From Saccharothrix algeriensis (GTDB lineage Bacteria > Actinomycetota > Actinomycetes > Mycobacteriales > Pseudonocardiaceae): DNA of 64,000 nucleotides. Below, one piece after another: positions 33,763 to 41,752 of the stretch (positions are counted from its first letter, which is position 1; the number at the start of each line of letters is the position of its first letter). A program made the translations under genes and the position numbers. Below the pieces are notes generated by a model. The model ran no database searches, was not told the origin of the DNA, and worked only from the letters and a program-made list of their open reading frames with translations. The DNA is taken from NCBI RefSeq assembly GCF_016907655.1, contig NZ_JAFBCL010000001.1:6792001-6856000 (forward strand), in the 5' to 3' direction.

Positions 33763-34688
33763 AGCGGCACGTGCGCCCCTACGGCGACACCACCGGCGAC
33801 GGGATGGTGCAGACCTCGTTCACGCTGCCGGTGCCCTTCGGCCCGCAGGCCGACGGCGCCGCGCAGCAGCTGGCCAACAAGATGGGCATCGACCCGGCGA
33901 TGGTCGTGCACTCCCACCCGATCGGGGCGGATTTCACCTTCTTCGTGGTCTACGGGTCGGTCCGGCACGTCGTGGACCTGGCCGAGGTGCGCGTGGTGGA
34001 GCGGGAGTACCCGCTGCTGTCGCCCCCGGAGGTCAACGCGGCGGTCAGGAAGCTGCTGCGCCGCAAGCTGGTCGTGGTCGGCGGGTGCATCGGCACCGAC
34101 GCGCACACCGTGGGCATCGACGCGATCCTCAACGTCAAGGGCTTCGCGGGGGAGAAGGGCCTGGAGTACTACCGGGAGCTGAAGGTGGTGAACCTGGGCG
34201 CGCAGGTGTCGGTGCCCGAACTGGTGCGGCGGGCGCGGGCGGAGAAGGCCGACGCGGTGCTGGTCTCGCAGGTCGTCACCCAGCGCGACGCGCACCTGCT
34301 CAACACGCAGGAGATGTCGGCGGCGTTCCGGGAGGCGATGGGGCGCCGCCGCCCGCTGCTCATCGCCGGCGGCCCCCGCTTCGACCCGCTGATGGCCGGG
34401 GAGCTGGGGGTGGACCGGGTGTTCGGCCGGGGCACCACGCCCGGCGAGGTCGCCAGCTACCTCGTGCACGCCGTGCGGTCGCGCACCGACACCCCCGAGC
34501 CGCGCGCCACCCGCGCCGCACCGACCCGCTCCAAGACCGCGCGCACGAGCACCGCGCGGGCAGCCACCCCGCGCACGAGCACCGCGCGGGCCGAGGACAC
34601 CGGCGGCGGCGACCGAGCCGACAGGGGCGCCGACGGCGCCACCACGCGGGCCGCCACCACGCGGACCGGGAAGGAAGGGGCAGCGTGA
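33759..34688 (+). CDS. kamE: Beta-lysine (D-lysine) 5,6-aminomutase beta subunit, B12/PLP binding
   Basis: 309 residues. The cobalamin-binding DxHxxG is at 114-119 (DAHTVG), with His116 as lower ligand. Lys127 (NVKGF) lies 11 residues later, the same offset as between His133 and the PLP-binding Lys144 in the clostridial beta subunit. The catalytic part ends near residue 243. An unusual Ala/Thr/Arg-rich tail of about 65 residues then contains a duplicated RTSTARA, encoded by a 22-bp direct repeat, absent from clostridial KamE as I know it. GTG start overlaps kamD; stop overlaps kal. Confidence 0.92.
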   Translation: MKRHVRPYGDTTGDGMVQTSFTLPVPFGPQADGAAQQLANKMGIDPAMVVHSHPIGADFTFFVVYGSVRHVVDLAEVRVVEREYPLLSPPEVNAAVRKLLRRKLVVVGGCIGTDAHTVGIDAILNVKGFAGEKGLEYYRELKVVNLGAQVSVPELVRRARAEKADAVLVSQVVTQRDAHLLNTQEMSAAFREAMGRRRPLLIAGGPRFDPLMAGELGVDRVFGRGTTPGEVASYLVHAVRSRTDTPEPRATRAAPTRSKTARTSTARAATPRTSTARAEDTGGGDRADRGADGATTRAATTRTGKEGAA

Positions 34689-35071
34689 GTCCGACCGAGG
34701 GGTTGACCGTCACGCACCGGCGCTACGTGCCGCACTCCCACGCCCACTACGGCGGCGACCTGGTCGACGGCGCCTACGGGCTGGGCCTGTTCGGCGACGT
34801 GGCCACCGAACTGCTCATCCGCACCGACGCCGACGAGGGCCTGTTCGCGGGCTACTCCAGCGTCGAGTTCGTCGCGCCGGTCCAGGCCGGCGACGTCATC
34901 GAGGCCACCGCGACCCTGGTCCGCGTGGGCAACCGCTCCCGCGAGATCGACTTCGAGGCCCGGGTCGTGTGCCGGGCGGCCCCGCACCGCGGCCCCTCGG
35001 CGGCGGACGTGCTGGACCCGCCGCTGGTGGTCACCCGCGCCCGGGGCACCGTCGTCGCGCCCGCCCGGTGA
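34685..35071 (+). CDS. kal: 3-aminobutyryl-CoA ammonia-lyase (hot-dog fold)
   Basis: 128 residues, single hot-dog domain. YVPHSHAHYGGDLVDGAYGL and LFGDVATELLIRTDADEGLFAGY match Kal, which eliminates ammonia from L-3-aminobutyryl-CoA to give crotonyl-CoA. The GTG start overlaps the kamE stop (GTGA), the fourth such coupling in this operon counting LLM/GH13. A 16-bp tandem repeat begins across its stop codon. The 3-keto-5-aminohexanoate cleavage step that should feed this enzyme is not encoded nearby. Confidence 0.9.
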   Translation: MSPTEGLTVTHRRYVPHSHAHYGGDLVDGAYGLGLFGDVATELLIRTDADEGLFAGYSSVEFVAPVQAGDVIEATATLVRVGNRSREIDFEARVVCRAAPHRGPSAADVLDPPLVVTRARGTVVAPAR

Positions 35072-35128
35072 CGCGCTGGTCCGGTGACGCGCTGGTCCGG
35101 TGACGCGCTGGTCCGGTGACGCGCCGGT
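35065..35128. repeat. Four tandem copies of a 16-bp repeat after kal
   Basis: CCGGTGACGCGCTGGT occurs three times exactly and once with one change, starting across the kal stop codon. No hairpin is obvious. Confidence 0.85.
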
Positions 35129-35205
35129 TCGGTGACACCGGCCGCGCGACACCGGCCGCGCGGTTGCCGCCCTGCCGGCCCGGTGTCTCTGCCACTATCG
35201 AGGGC

Positions 35206-35559
35206 GTGATCAGCCTCGATCCGGTTTCCCCGGTGCCGCCCTACGAGCAGGTGCGGTCCCAGTTCGCCCGCAAGATCACCGACCGGGAGCTGGCCGTGGG
35301 CACCCGGCTGCCCACCGTCCGCGCGCTGGCCGCCGAGCTGGGCATCGCGGTCAACACCGTGGCCCGCGCCTACCGCGAGCTGGAGGAGGCGGGTCTCATC
35401 GAGACCCGCGGCAGAGCCGGGACCGTGGTCAGCGCGGCGGGGGAGCGCAGCCGGGAGCGGGTGCTGCGCGCGGCGCGCGCCTACGCGGCCACGACCCGCG
35501 AGCAGGGGCTGACCGCCGAGGAGGCGCTGGAGATCGTCCGGGCGGCGCTGGCGGATTGA
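35206..35559 (+). CDS. GntR-family regulator (YtrA-like, short)
   Basis: 117 residues. The winged-helix domain (about 5-75) contains PPYEQVRSQFARKI, RLPTVRALAAELGIAVNTVARAYREL and GLIETRGRAGT. Only about 40 residues follow, the YtrA type without a large effector domain. GTG 35206 lies 7 nt after CACTAT, so a leaderless start is likely. It sits 134 bp after kal and may be part of, or control, the lysine operon. YtrA-type regulators more often control ABC transporters, and none is nearby. Confidence 0.85.
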   Translation: MISLDPVSPVPPYEQVRSQFARKITDRELAVGTRLPTVRALAAELGIAVNTVARAYRELEEAGLIETRGRAGTVVSAAGERSRERVLRAARAYAATTREQGLTAEEALEIVRAALAD

Positions 35560-35575
35560 TCAGTAGTGTGGTCGG

Positions 35576-36337
35576 GTGGCGACCGGACACAGCGGCGGCG
35601 GCGACCCGGCACGCACCCTCGCGGTGCTGTGGCGCACGGCGACGCCCAGCGCGCGCAAGGACCTCGGGGTGGACCGCATCGTGGCCGCGGCGGTGGAGCT
35701 GGCCGACGCCGAGGGGCTGGACGCGCTGTCCATGCGCCGGGTGGCCGACCGGCTCGGCGTGGGCACGATGTCGCTCTACACCTACGTGCCGGGCAAGGCC
35801 GAGCTGGTCGACGTCATGGTGGACACCGTGCAGGGCGAGACGGCGCGCCCGGCGCGGGTGCCCGGCGGGTGGCGCGGGCGGCTGACGCAGGTCGCGCGGG
35901 AGAACTGGTCGCTGCACCTGCGCCACCCGTGGCTGCTGCAGGTGGCCACCAACCGCGCGGTGCTGGGCCCGAACGTGGCCGCCAAGTACGACTACGAGCT
36001 GTCGGCGGTCGACGGCATCGGGCTGACCGACCTGGAGATGGACTCCGTGCTCAGCCTGGTGCTCGGCCACGTGCAGGCCGCGGCGCGGCTGGCGGTGGAG
36101 GCGGCGCGGATCGAGCAGCGCACGGGCCTGACCGACGAGCAGTGGTGGCAGGCCGCGGCGCCGTTCCTGGCCAAGGTGTTCGACCCGGCGAAGTTCCCGA
36201 CCGCGGCGCGGGTGGGCGCGGCGGCGGGGGAGGCGCACGGGTCGGCCTACTCCGGCGAGCACGCGTTCGCGTTCGGCCTGGAACGCGTGCTCGACGGCGT
36301 GGAGGCGCTCGTCGCCGCCCGGCGGGGCGGTCAGTAG
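35576..36337 (+). CDS. TetR/AcrR-family regulator
   Basis: 253 residues. The N-terminal helix-turn-helix (about 33-78) reads IVAAAVELADAEGLDALSMRRVADRLGVGTMSLYTYVPGK. The C-terminal part has the TetR_C_1 type ligand domain (WRGRLTQVARENWSLHLRHPWLLQ). A TAGTGT hexamer 6 nt before GTG 35576 suggests its own leaderless promoter in the 16-bp gap after the GntR gene. The target is unknown. Its end overlaps the convergent PspC gene by 7 bp. Confidence 0.88.
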   Translation: MATGHSGGGDPARTLAVLWRTATPSARKDLGVDRIVAAAVELADAEGLDALSMRRVADRLGVGTMSLYTYVPGKAELVDVMVDTVQGETARPARVPGGWRGRLTQVARENWSLHLRHPWLLQVATNRAVLGPNVAAKYDYELSAVDGIGLTDLEMDSVLSLVLGHVQAAARLAVEAARIEQRTGLTDEQWWQAAAPFLAKVFDPAKFPTAARVGAAAGEAHGSAYSGEHAFAFGLERVLDGVEALVAARRGGQ

Positions 36338-36516
36338 GGCCGCTTGGGCATCATCACCCACAGCACGAGGTAGACGAGGAACTGCGGGCCGGGCAGCAGG
36401 CACGACAGCACGAACACCAGCCGCACCGCGTTCGGCTTCCAACCGAACCGCGCGGCCAGTCCCGCGCACACGCCGGCGATCATCCTCTGGTCCCGGGGCC
36501 TGGTCATCGTGGTCAT
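36331..36516 (-). CDS. PspC-domain small membrane protein
   Basis: 61 residues, almost entirely one PspC domain: RMIAGVCAGLAARFGW, then a long hydrophobic helix and VLWVMMPKRPY. Such proteins sit in the cytoplasmic membrane and relate to envelope-stress responses (phage shock). There is no partner psp gene here. It is convergent with, and overlaps, the TetR gene by 7 bp. Confidence 0.85.
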   Translation of the reverse strand: MTTMTRPRDQRMIAGVCAGLAARFGWKPNAVRLVFVLSCLLPGPQFLVYLVLWVMMPKRPY

Positions 36517-36778
36517 GACTCCACTGTCCCCGCCCCGGGCGCACCTCGCATCGGTGGGAACCCTGAGATGTGCCCTGACCAGCCCTGATCCGGGTCCGCG
36601 ACGTGGCCGCCGTCACCGCGGGCCCGCCTTGCCCGGGGTGCCCCGCGCCGGATCCACCGACGCGGGGCACCCCGGAACGGCAGCGGTGACGCCGCGCGTG
36701 CCGCCGAGTGCCGGAGATGCGCGAAAGGCGTGGCCGGCACGTCGACGTCGTCGTGCTCGGAGGCACGACCGGAGCCGG

Positions 36779-37087
36779 TCAGTGCCACAACCACAGTTCC
36801 CAGCCACCGGCGACGGCACGGCAGTCGTAGGGCCAGCCGAACAGGTCGTTCGCGAGTTCGCCCTTGTCGTTGCACTCGTCGAGGTTGGGCCAGGTGCCGT
36901 GGTACTGCCACGTGGCGAGCGCCGTGGCGTCACCGGTGCGTGCCGCCGCTGCCGCCGGCGGGCGCGGCCGATCCTGCGGACCGGCACCCGCACCGGGCGT
37001 GGCACCGGCGACCGCCCCCGTTCCGCCCAGCGCGATGGCGGTGACGATGGCGGACACGCCGATCGCCATTCGGATTCTCGTTCGCAT
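36779..37087 (-). CDS. Small secreted protein, unknown
   Basis: 102 residues with a clear signal peptide (MRTRIRMAIGVSAIVTAIAL, cleavage near residue 29). The mature part is short and has two Cys (DECNDK and YDCRAV) and several Trp (WQYHGTWPNLDECNDKGE). No family is recognised. The codon set and export signal make it a real gene. It precedes another small secreted protein gene oriented the same way, 58 bp apart, so both may share a transcript. Confidence 0.7.
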   Translation of the reverse strand: MRTRIRMAIGVSAIVTAIALGGTGAVAGATPGAGAGPQDRPRPPAAAAARTGDATALATWQYHGTWPNLDECNDKGELANDLFGWPYDCRAVAGGWELWLWH

Positions 37088-37145
37088 GGTGTTCCCTTCC
37101 AGGCATTCGTGATCGCTGCCGAATTCCGGGTCCAGGGCCCGCCCG

Positions 37146-37508
37146 TCAGATGCCGCCCCACCCGTGCACCACGAACTCGAACGCGGGAACGTCCTGGTTG
37201 TGGAACACGAGGACGTTCCTCCCGGTGCAGTTGAGGTTCTCCCAGAAGCGCTGGGCGATGTACACCCGGTTCTTGACCGAGAGCACGCCGACGACCAGGC
37301 CGATGCACTCGCCCGACGGCATGGCGTAATCGTGGTCCCACTGCGAACCCTGGTAGTTCACGTCGGTCCACGTGCAGATCCGCGCCTGGTCGGGCGAGCA
37401 GTAGTCACCCTCCCGGGCGTTCGCCGCAGTGGCCGAGCACATCGACGCAGCGACGATGAAAAGGGCGACCAGTGCCGTTCTGATCGCGCGCACGGACGAA
37501 GCTCCCAT
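37146..37508 (-). CDS. Secreted peptidase-inhibitor I36-like protein
   Basis: 120 residues. The signal peptide (SSVRAIRTALVALFIVAASM) is followed by a Cys-containing beta-sandwich-like domain: YCSPDQARICTWTDVNYQGSQW with later Cys, resembling the I36 (Streptomyces metalloproteinase inhibitor) and crystallin-like fold. ATG 37508 has GGGGGAAC upstream. It may protect the cell from its own exported proteases. Confidence in the family is moderate. Confidence 0.72.
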   Translation of the reverse strand: MGASSVRAIRTALVALFIVAASMCSATAANAREGDYCSPDQARICTWTDVNYQGSQWDHDYAMPSGECIGLVVGVLSVKNRVYIAQRFWENLNCTGRNVLVFHNQDVPAFEFVVHGWGGI

Positions 37509-37819
37509 CCCGTTCCCCCTGTCTGCTTCTCGTGGGTGGCGCCGGACCGGGATCCGGCCCCGCGCCACCCTGATTAGCAGAGGCGGGTTGTTCACGGTCG
37601 GGCGCTGGGCAATGGACAACGAAGCTGAACAACCGCGACGAGGCCACGACCCCCTGGTCATCCAGGGGGAACCCGTGACGGACAGGGGACGCCGTGCCCG
37701 CCCCGCCTCACACCGGCGCGCTCGGGTGCACCGCGGCGGCGCCGACTCGCGGCGGGATCACGCGCCGCGAGTCGGCGGTCCTTGTCGGGCGCTTCACGCG
37801 GTCCTCGTAGGCTGATCGG
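37509..37819. other. Divergent intergenic region with hairpin
   Basis: 311 bp without a gene. A 14-bp inverted repeat (37741-37754 and 37763-37776, arm core CCGACTCGCGGCG) lies in the middle. TAGGCT at 37808-37813 is 6 nt before the lnt GTG and is a likely -10 of a leaderless lnt transcript. Confidence 0.55.
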
Positions 37820-39361
37820 GTGGTCGCACCCCCCGTGGTTCCGGACCGGTCCGGAGCCGAGCACCCCCCTGCCCGCCGCCGTCGTGACGTGCGCGGCGCC
37901 CTGGCGCGGGTCGCGCTGGCCGGGGCCGGGGGCGCGCTGGTCTACCTCAGCTTCCCGCCGCGCTCGGCGTGGTGGCTCGCGCCCCTGGGCTTCGCCGTGC
38001 TCGGCGTGCTGCTGCACGGGCGGCGGGCGCGGGCGGGCTTCGGGCTGGGCGTGGCGTGGGGCCTGGGGTTCATGGCGCCGCTGCTGCGCTGGACCGGCGA
38101 GTTCGTCGGGCTGATCGCCTGGCTGCCGCTGGCGCTGCTGTGCGCGGTGCTGATCGGGCTGGGCACGGCGCTGATGGCGCGGGTGTCGACGCTGCCGGGC
38201 GCGCCGCTGTGGATGGCCGCGCTGTGGGTGGCCGACGAGTGGCTGCGCGGGCTGTTCCCCTTCGGCGGGTTCCCGTGGGGCCGCATCGCCTTCGGCCAGC
38301 CCGAGGGCTGGTACCTGCCGCTGGCCTCGGTCGGCGGCGCGCCGCTGGTGGGCTTCGCCGTGGCGCTGACCGGTTTCGCCCTGGCGCGGCTGGGCCGCCG
38401 GTGGCGGGTGGCCCTGCCGCTGGCGCTGGCGCCGCTGGTGGCGGGCCTGGCGGTGGCGCCGCTGGTGGGCGTGGCGCCCGACCGCGGCACGGTGGTGGTG
38501 GCCGCGATCCAGGGCAACGTGCCGCGCGCCGGGTTGGACTTCAACGCCCAGCGCCGCGCCGTGCTGGACAACCACGTGCAGCGGACCCTGCAGCTGGCCG
38601 AGGACGTGGCCGCGGGCCGGGAGCGGCAGCCCGACCTGGTGATCTGGCCGGAGAACTCCTCCGACATCGACCCGTTCCGCAACGCCGACGCCGCCGCGCT
38701 GCTGGACCGGGCCGCCGCGGCGATCCGCGCGCCCATCGCGGTCGGCGCGGTGGTGGTGGACCGGGCCGACGGGCTGCCGCGCAACACGGTGGTGCTGTGG
38801 GAGCCGGGCCGGGGCGCCACCGACACCTACACCAAGCGGCAGCTGCAGCCCTTCGGCGAGACGATGCCCTACCGGTCGTTCTTCCGGGTCTTCAGCAAGG
38901 CCGTGGACCGGGCCGGGCAGTTCCAGCCGGGCTCGGACCCGGAGGGGTTCGCGATGGGCGCGGCGAAGGTCGCCCTGGACACCTGCTACGAGGTGGCGTT
39001 CGACGGCGTGGTGCGCGACTCGGTCACGGCCGGGGCCGACCTCATCGCCGTGCCCACCAACAACGCCACGTTCGGCTACACCGAGATGACCTACCAGCAG
39101 CTGGCGATGTCGCGGGTGCGGGCGGTGGAGCACGGCAAGGCCGTGGTGGTCGCGGCCACCAGCGGGGTCAGCGCGATCGTGCAGCCCGACGGCTCGGTCA
39201 CCCGGCGCAGCGGCCTGTTCACCCCCGACGCGCTGGTCGCGGAGCTGCCGCTGCGGGGGGAGGCTACGCTGGCCACCCGGCTCGGCGCTTGGCCCGAGTG
39301 GGTGATGACCGCGTTGGGCCTGGTGGCCGCGGCGGTCGGCTGGACACTGACACGACGATGA
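37820..39361 (+). CDS. lnt: Apolipoprotein N-acyltransferase
   Basis: 513 residues. About six transmembrane helices occupy the first 215 residues, followed by a nitrilase-like periplasmic domain. The catalytic triad is visible: Glu278 (WPENS), Lys339 (YTKRQLQPFGE) and Cys389 (DTCYE). It adds the third acyl chain to lipoproteins. It is followed 43 bp later by ppm1; in mycobacteria these two activities are fused in one protein or adjacent. GTG start, probably leaderless. Confidence 0.95.
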   Translation: MVAPPVVPDRSGAEHPPARRRRDVRGALARVALAGAGGALVYLSFPPRSAWWLAPLGFAVLGVLLHGRRARAGFGLGVAWGLGFMAPLLRWTGEFVGLIAWLPLALLCAVLIGLGTALMARVSTLPGAPLWMAALWVADEWLRGLFPFGGFPWGRIAFGQPEGWYLPLASVGGAPLVGFAVALTGFALARLGRRWRVALPLALAPLVAGLAVAPLVGVAPDRGTVVVAAIQGNVPRAGLDFNAQRRAVLDNHVQRTLQLAEDVAAGRERQPDLVIWPENSSDIDPFRNADAAALLDRAAAAIRAPIAVGAVVVDRADGLPRNTVVLWEPGRGATDTYTKRQLQPFGETMPYRSFFRVFSKAVDRAGQFQPGSDPEGFAMGAAKVALDTCYEVAFDGVVRDSVTAGADLIAVPTNNATFGYTEMTYQQLAMSRVRAVEHGKAVVVAATSGVSAIVQPDGSVTRRSGLFTPDALVAELPLRGEATLATRLGAWPEWVMTALGLVAAAVGWTLTRR

Positions 39362-39404
39362 TCGCGTCCGATCCCCGCTGCGGGGTTCGGCGAGGAGGAA
39401 ACGG

Positions 39405-40196
39405 ATGGCGGACCAGCAGGCGAAGCCTGACCGCGAGCTCGGGCCGGTGCTGGTGGTGATCCCGACCTACAACGAGCGGGACAACATCGGGAAGATCGTG
39501 AAGCGGCTGCACGCGGCCCTGCCGAAGGTGCACGCGCTCGTGGTCGACGACGGCAGCCCGGACGGGACGGGACAGCTGGCCGACGAGATGGCCGCCGCGG
39601 ACGAGCGGGTGCACGTGCTGCACCGCACCGAGAAGGCCGGGTTGGGCGCGGCGTACATCGCGGGTTTCGGCTGGGGCCTGGAGCGCGGCTACGGGGTGCT
39701 GGTCGAGATGGACGCGGACGGCTCCCACGCGCCGGAGGACCTGCCGCGGATGCTCGACGCGCTGCGCGCCGCGGACCTGGTGATCGGGTCGCGGTACGTG
39801 CCGGGCGGCAGCGTGGTGAACTGGCCGAAGAAGCGGGAGTTCTTCTCGCGCGGCGCGAACCTGTACTCGCGGCTGGCGCTGGGCGCGAAGGTCAAGGACA
39901 TCACGGCGGGCTTCCGCGCCTACCGGGCCGACGTGCTGCGCCACCTGAAGCTGCACAACGTGGCCTCGGCGGGCTACTGCTTCCAGATCGACCTGGCGTG
40001 GCGGACGATCGAGCTGGGCTACCGGGTGGTGGAGGTGCCGATCACGTTCACCGAGCGCGAGATCGGCGTGTCGAAGATGACCGGCGACGTGGTGCGGGAG
40101 GCGCTGGTGCGGGTCACCAAGTGGGGCCTGCGCCGCCGCTACACGCAGCTGCGCGAGGTGTTCGCGCCCAAGGCGGGCGCCGGGGCGCGCCGCTAG
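39405..40196 (+). CDS. ppm1: Polyprenol-phosphate mannosyltransferase (DPM-type GT2)
   Basis: 263 residues, a soluble GT2 glycosyltransferase: VVIPTYNERDNI, VDDGSPDGTG, EMDADGSHAPEDLP (the DxD-like metal site) and IGSRYVPGG. It makes polyprenyl-phosphomannose from GDP-mannose, the donor for glycolipid and protein mannosylation. It lacks the C-terminal membrane helices of some homologues and probably relies on the adjacent Lnt for membrane association, as in mycobacterial Ppm1. GAGGAGG 6 nt before ATG supports the start. Confidence 0.93.
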   Translation: MADQQAKPDRELGPVLVVIPTYNERDNIGKIVKRLHAALPKVHALVVDDGSPDGTGQLADEMAAADERVHVLHRTEKAGLGAAYIAGFGWGLERGYGVLVEMDADGSHAPEDLPRMLDALRAADLVIGSRYVPGGSVVNWPKKREFFSRGANLYSRLALGAKVKDITAGFRAYRADVLRHLKLHNVASAGYCFQIDLAWRTIELGYRVVEVPITFTEREIGVSKMTGDVVREALVRVTKWGLRRRYTQLREVFAPKAGAGARR

Positions 40197-40207
40197 GGCA
40201 GCGGGCG

Positions 40208-40261
40208 CCACGTGTGTGAAGGGGCCCGCCGGTCGACCGGCGGGCCCCTTCACACACGTGG
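40208..40261. terminator. Bidirectional terminator, 54-bp perfect palindrome
   Basis: Two 27-nt arms meet at 40234/40235 with no mismatch (arm start CCACGTGTGTGAAGGGGCCC). It lies between the convergent ppm1 and rbpA genes, 12 bp and 8 bp from their stops. Confidence 0.85.
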
Positions 40262-40268
40262 GGGGAGG

Positions 40269-40613
40269 TCAGGCGGTGCGGGTGCGCCGGCCCTTCAGCT
40301 CCTCGAGCCGCTCGTCGAGCAGCTCTTCCAGTTCCGGGATGGTGCGCCGCTCCAGGAGCATGTCCCAGTGCGTGCGCGGCGGCTTGACCTTCTTCGCCTC
40401 CGGCTCGGCGCCGTCGATGATCTTGGATTCCTGCCCGTGGAGGCGGCACTCCCAGGTGTGGGGGATCTCGGCGTCGTCGGAGAAGGGGACCTCGAAGTCG
40501 TGGCCCTTGGGGCAGGCGTACCGCACCGACCGGCGCGGGGCGAGGTCGTGATTGCGGTCGGTCTCGTAGCTGACTGCTCCGAGCCGGCTACCCCGTAGAA
40601 CGCGGTCGGCCAT
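40269..40613 (-). CDS. rbpA: RNA polymerase-binding protein RbpA
   Basis: 114 residues, matching RbpA: MADRVLRGSRLGAVSYETDR, basic linker, Cys residues in YACPKGHDFEVPF and TWECRLHGQE, then the sigma-interaction helix with ERRTIPELEELLDERLEELK. RbpA activates transcription by binding RNA polymerase and group 1/2 sigma factors. AAAGGA 7 nt before ATG is a good SD. A SigR-type promoter lies about 60-85 bp upstream, matching the known oxidative-stress induction of rbpA in Streptomyces. Confidence 0.97.
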   Translation of the reverse strand: MADRVLRGSRLGAVSYETDRNHDLAPRRSVRYACPKGHDFEVPFSDDAEIPHTWECRLHGQESKIIDGAEPEAKKVKPPRTHWDMLLERRTIPELEELLDERLEELKGRRTRTA

Positions 40614-41088
40614 GGCGGTGTCCTTTCGCTCGGCTCAGGGCCGGGGCCCAGGCGTGGTGCTCACCGAGTGCAACGACCGGATTGCTCCGTTCGTTCCCGG
40701 TATGGCGGTCATGGTCGCCCACAGTGACGTCGTTCACCCGTCAACGAAGGCTTCCTCCTAAGGGATGCAATCGCGGCGGGATCGTGACGCGTTATCAAGC
40801 TGTCGGGCCGGCTCATCACACGGATGGAGCAGCACCGGCAGATGGTGTGCGGCTGCGACAGCTTAGACCGAACACGCAGGGCGACGTTAGAGCGGGCTTA
40901 ACGCAACAGTAGTGACGGCCGTCATGTTTGCGGTTACTCCACGTGAGTTCGGTCGGGTTCGAGGGAGTCGCCACGCTGCGTGTCGCACCGACGCGGCTGC
41001 GTGGTGGCCAACCCCAGGGGTCACCCGTCCGGCCCACACCCAAACGTTGACCGCCGGAATTTATTCCAGCAATGATTTCAGTGTGGAC
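40614..41088. other. Intergenic region upstream of rbpA
   Basis: 475 bp with no credible gene. It contains the SigR-type promoter (40672-40698) and, at its far end, AT-rich element copy B next to the Nudix stop codon. The stretch 40860-40940 is AT-richer and may hold a second promoter. Confidence 0.5.
40672..40698 (-). promoter_or_regulatory. SigR-type promoter of rbpA
   Basis: Read on the minus strand, GGGAAC (40698-40693) is followed by exactly 18 nt and then GTT (40674-40672), matching the SigR/SigH consensus GGGAAT-N18-GTT. Transcription would start about 50 nt before the rbpA ATG. Confidence 0.7.
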
Positions 41089-41099
41089 TTAAAAATCAA
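41061..41099. repeat. AT-rich intergenic element, copy B
   Basis: 39 bp with the order TTATTCCA, AATGATTTCAGTGT, GACTTAAA, ATCAA shared with copy A (24811-24850). It overlaps the last codons and stop of the Nudix gene. A GGAAT/ATTCC inverted repeat (41056-41067) marks its left edge. Confidence 0.7.
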
Positions 41100-41553
41100 G
41101 AGCGGCGAGGCGGTCGAGGAGCACCCGCTGGGCCGTGACGAGCTTCCCGGCGGCCTCGGCGAGGGGGAACCAGGCGACCCGGTCGACCTCGGGGAAGCGG
41201 CGCAGGACGCCCGAGCCGCGGGGCCACTCCAGCTCGAAGGTGCCGGGCACGACGCGCTCGGGGTCCAGGTCGCCGCGCAGCGCCCAGGCGTGGACGGTCT
41301 TGCCGCCGGACTGGCGGACCTCGCCCAGCGGCGCCAGCTCGCCCTCGGGCACGGGCAGGCCCAGCTCCTCGGCGAACTCCCGGCGCGCGGCGTCCTGCAG
41401 GGGTTCGTCGCCGTCGGGCTCGCCCTTGGGGATCGACCAGGCCCCCGCGTCCTTGCGCGCCCAGAACGGGCCGCCCATGTGCCCGATGAGCACTTCGAGC
41501 CCGTGGCCCCGGTCGCGGTGCAGCAGGATGCCCGCGCTGATCTTCCCCGTCAC
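41089..41553 (-). CDS. Nudix hydrolase
   Basis: 154 residues. The Nudix box is complete: Gly44, Glu50, Arg58-Glu59, Glu62-Glu63 and Gly65. KISAGILLHRDR at the N-terminus and FWARKDAGAWSIPKGE place it among the small diadenosine-polyphosphate or NTP pyrophosphohydrolases. It likely cleaves a nucleoside-diphosphate-linked compound. The last codons and stop lie in AT-rich element copy B, which may have supplied the C-terminus. Confidence 0.9.
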   Translation of the reverse strand: MTGKISAGILLHRDRGHGLEVLIGHMGGPFWARKDAGAWSIPKGEPDGDEPLQDAARREFAEELGLPVPEGELAPLGEVRQSGGKTVHAWALRGDLDPERVVPGTFELEWPRGSGVLRRFPEVDRVAWFPLAEAAGKLVTAQRVLLDRLAALDF

Positions 41554-41752
41554 GGGGGACAGTGTGGCGGTGCGGGGCCCGGGGCGCGGCGGTGGGGTGG
41601 AACCCGGCGGGGCGGGCGCGGCGCGTCGTCACGGGCCGCCGCGCGGTCGGCCGGAGGGCCGGGGGCCGTGCGCTCGGGCAGGGGGCGCCGCGCCGGCTCC
41701 GGCCGTGGCGTCGGCGCGCTCGGGCCGGCACGGGAGGGCGGGGGCCGGCGCC

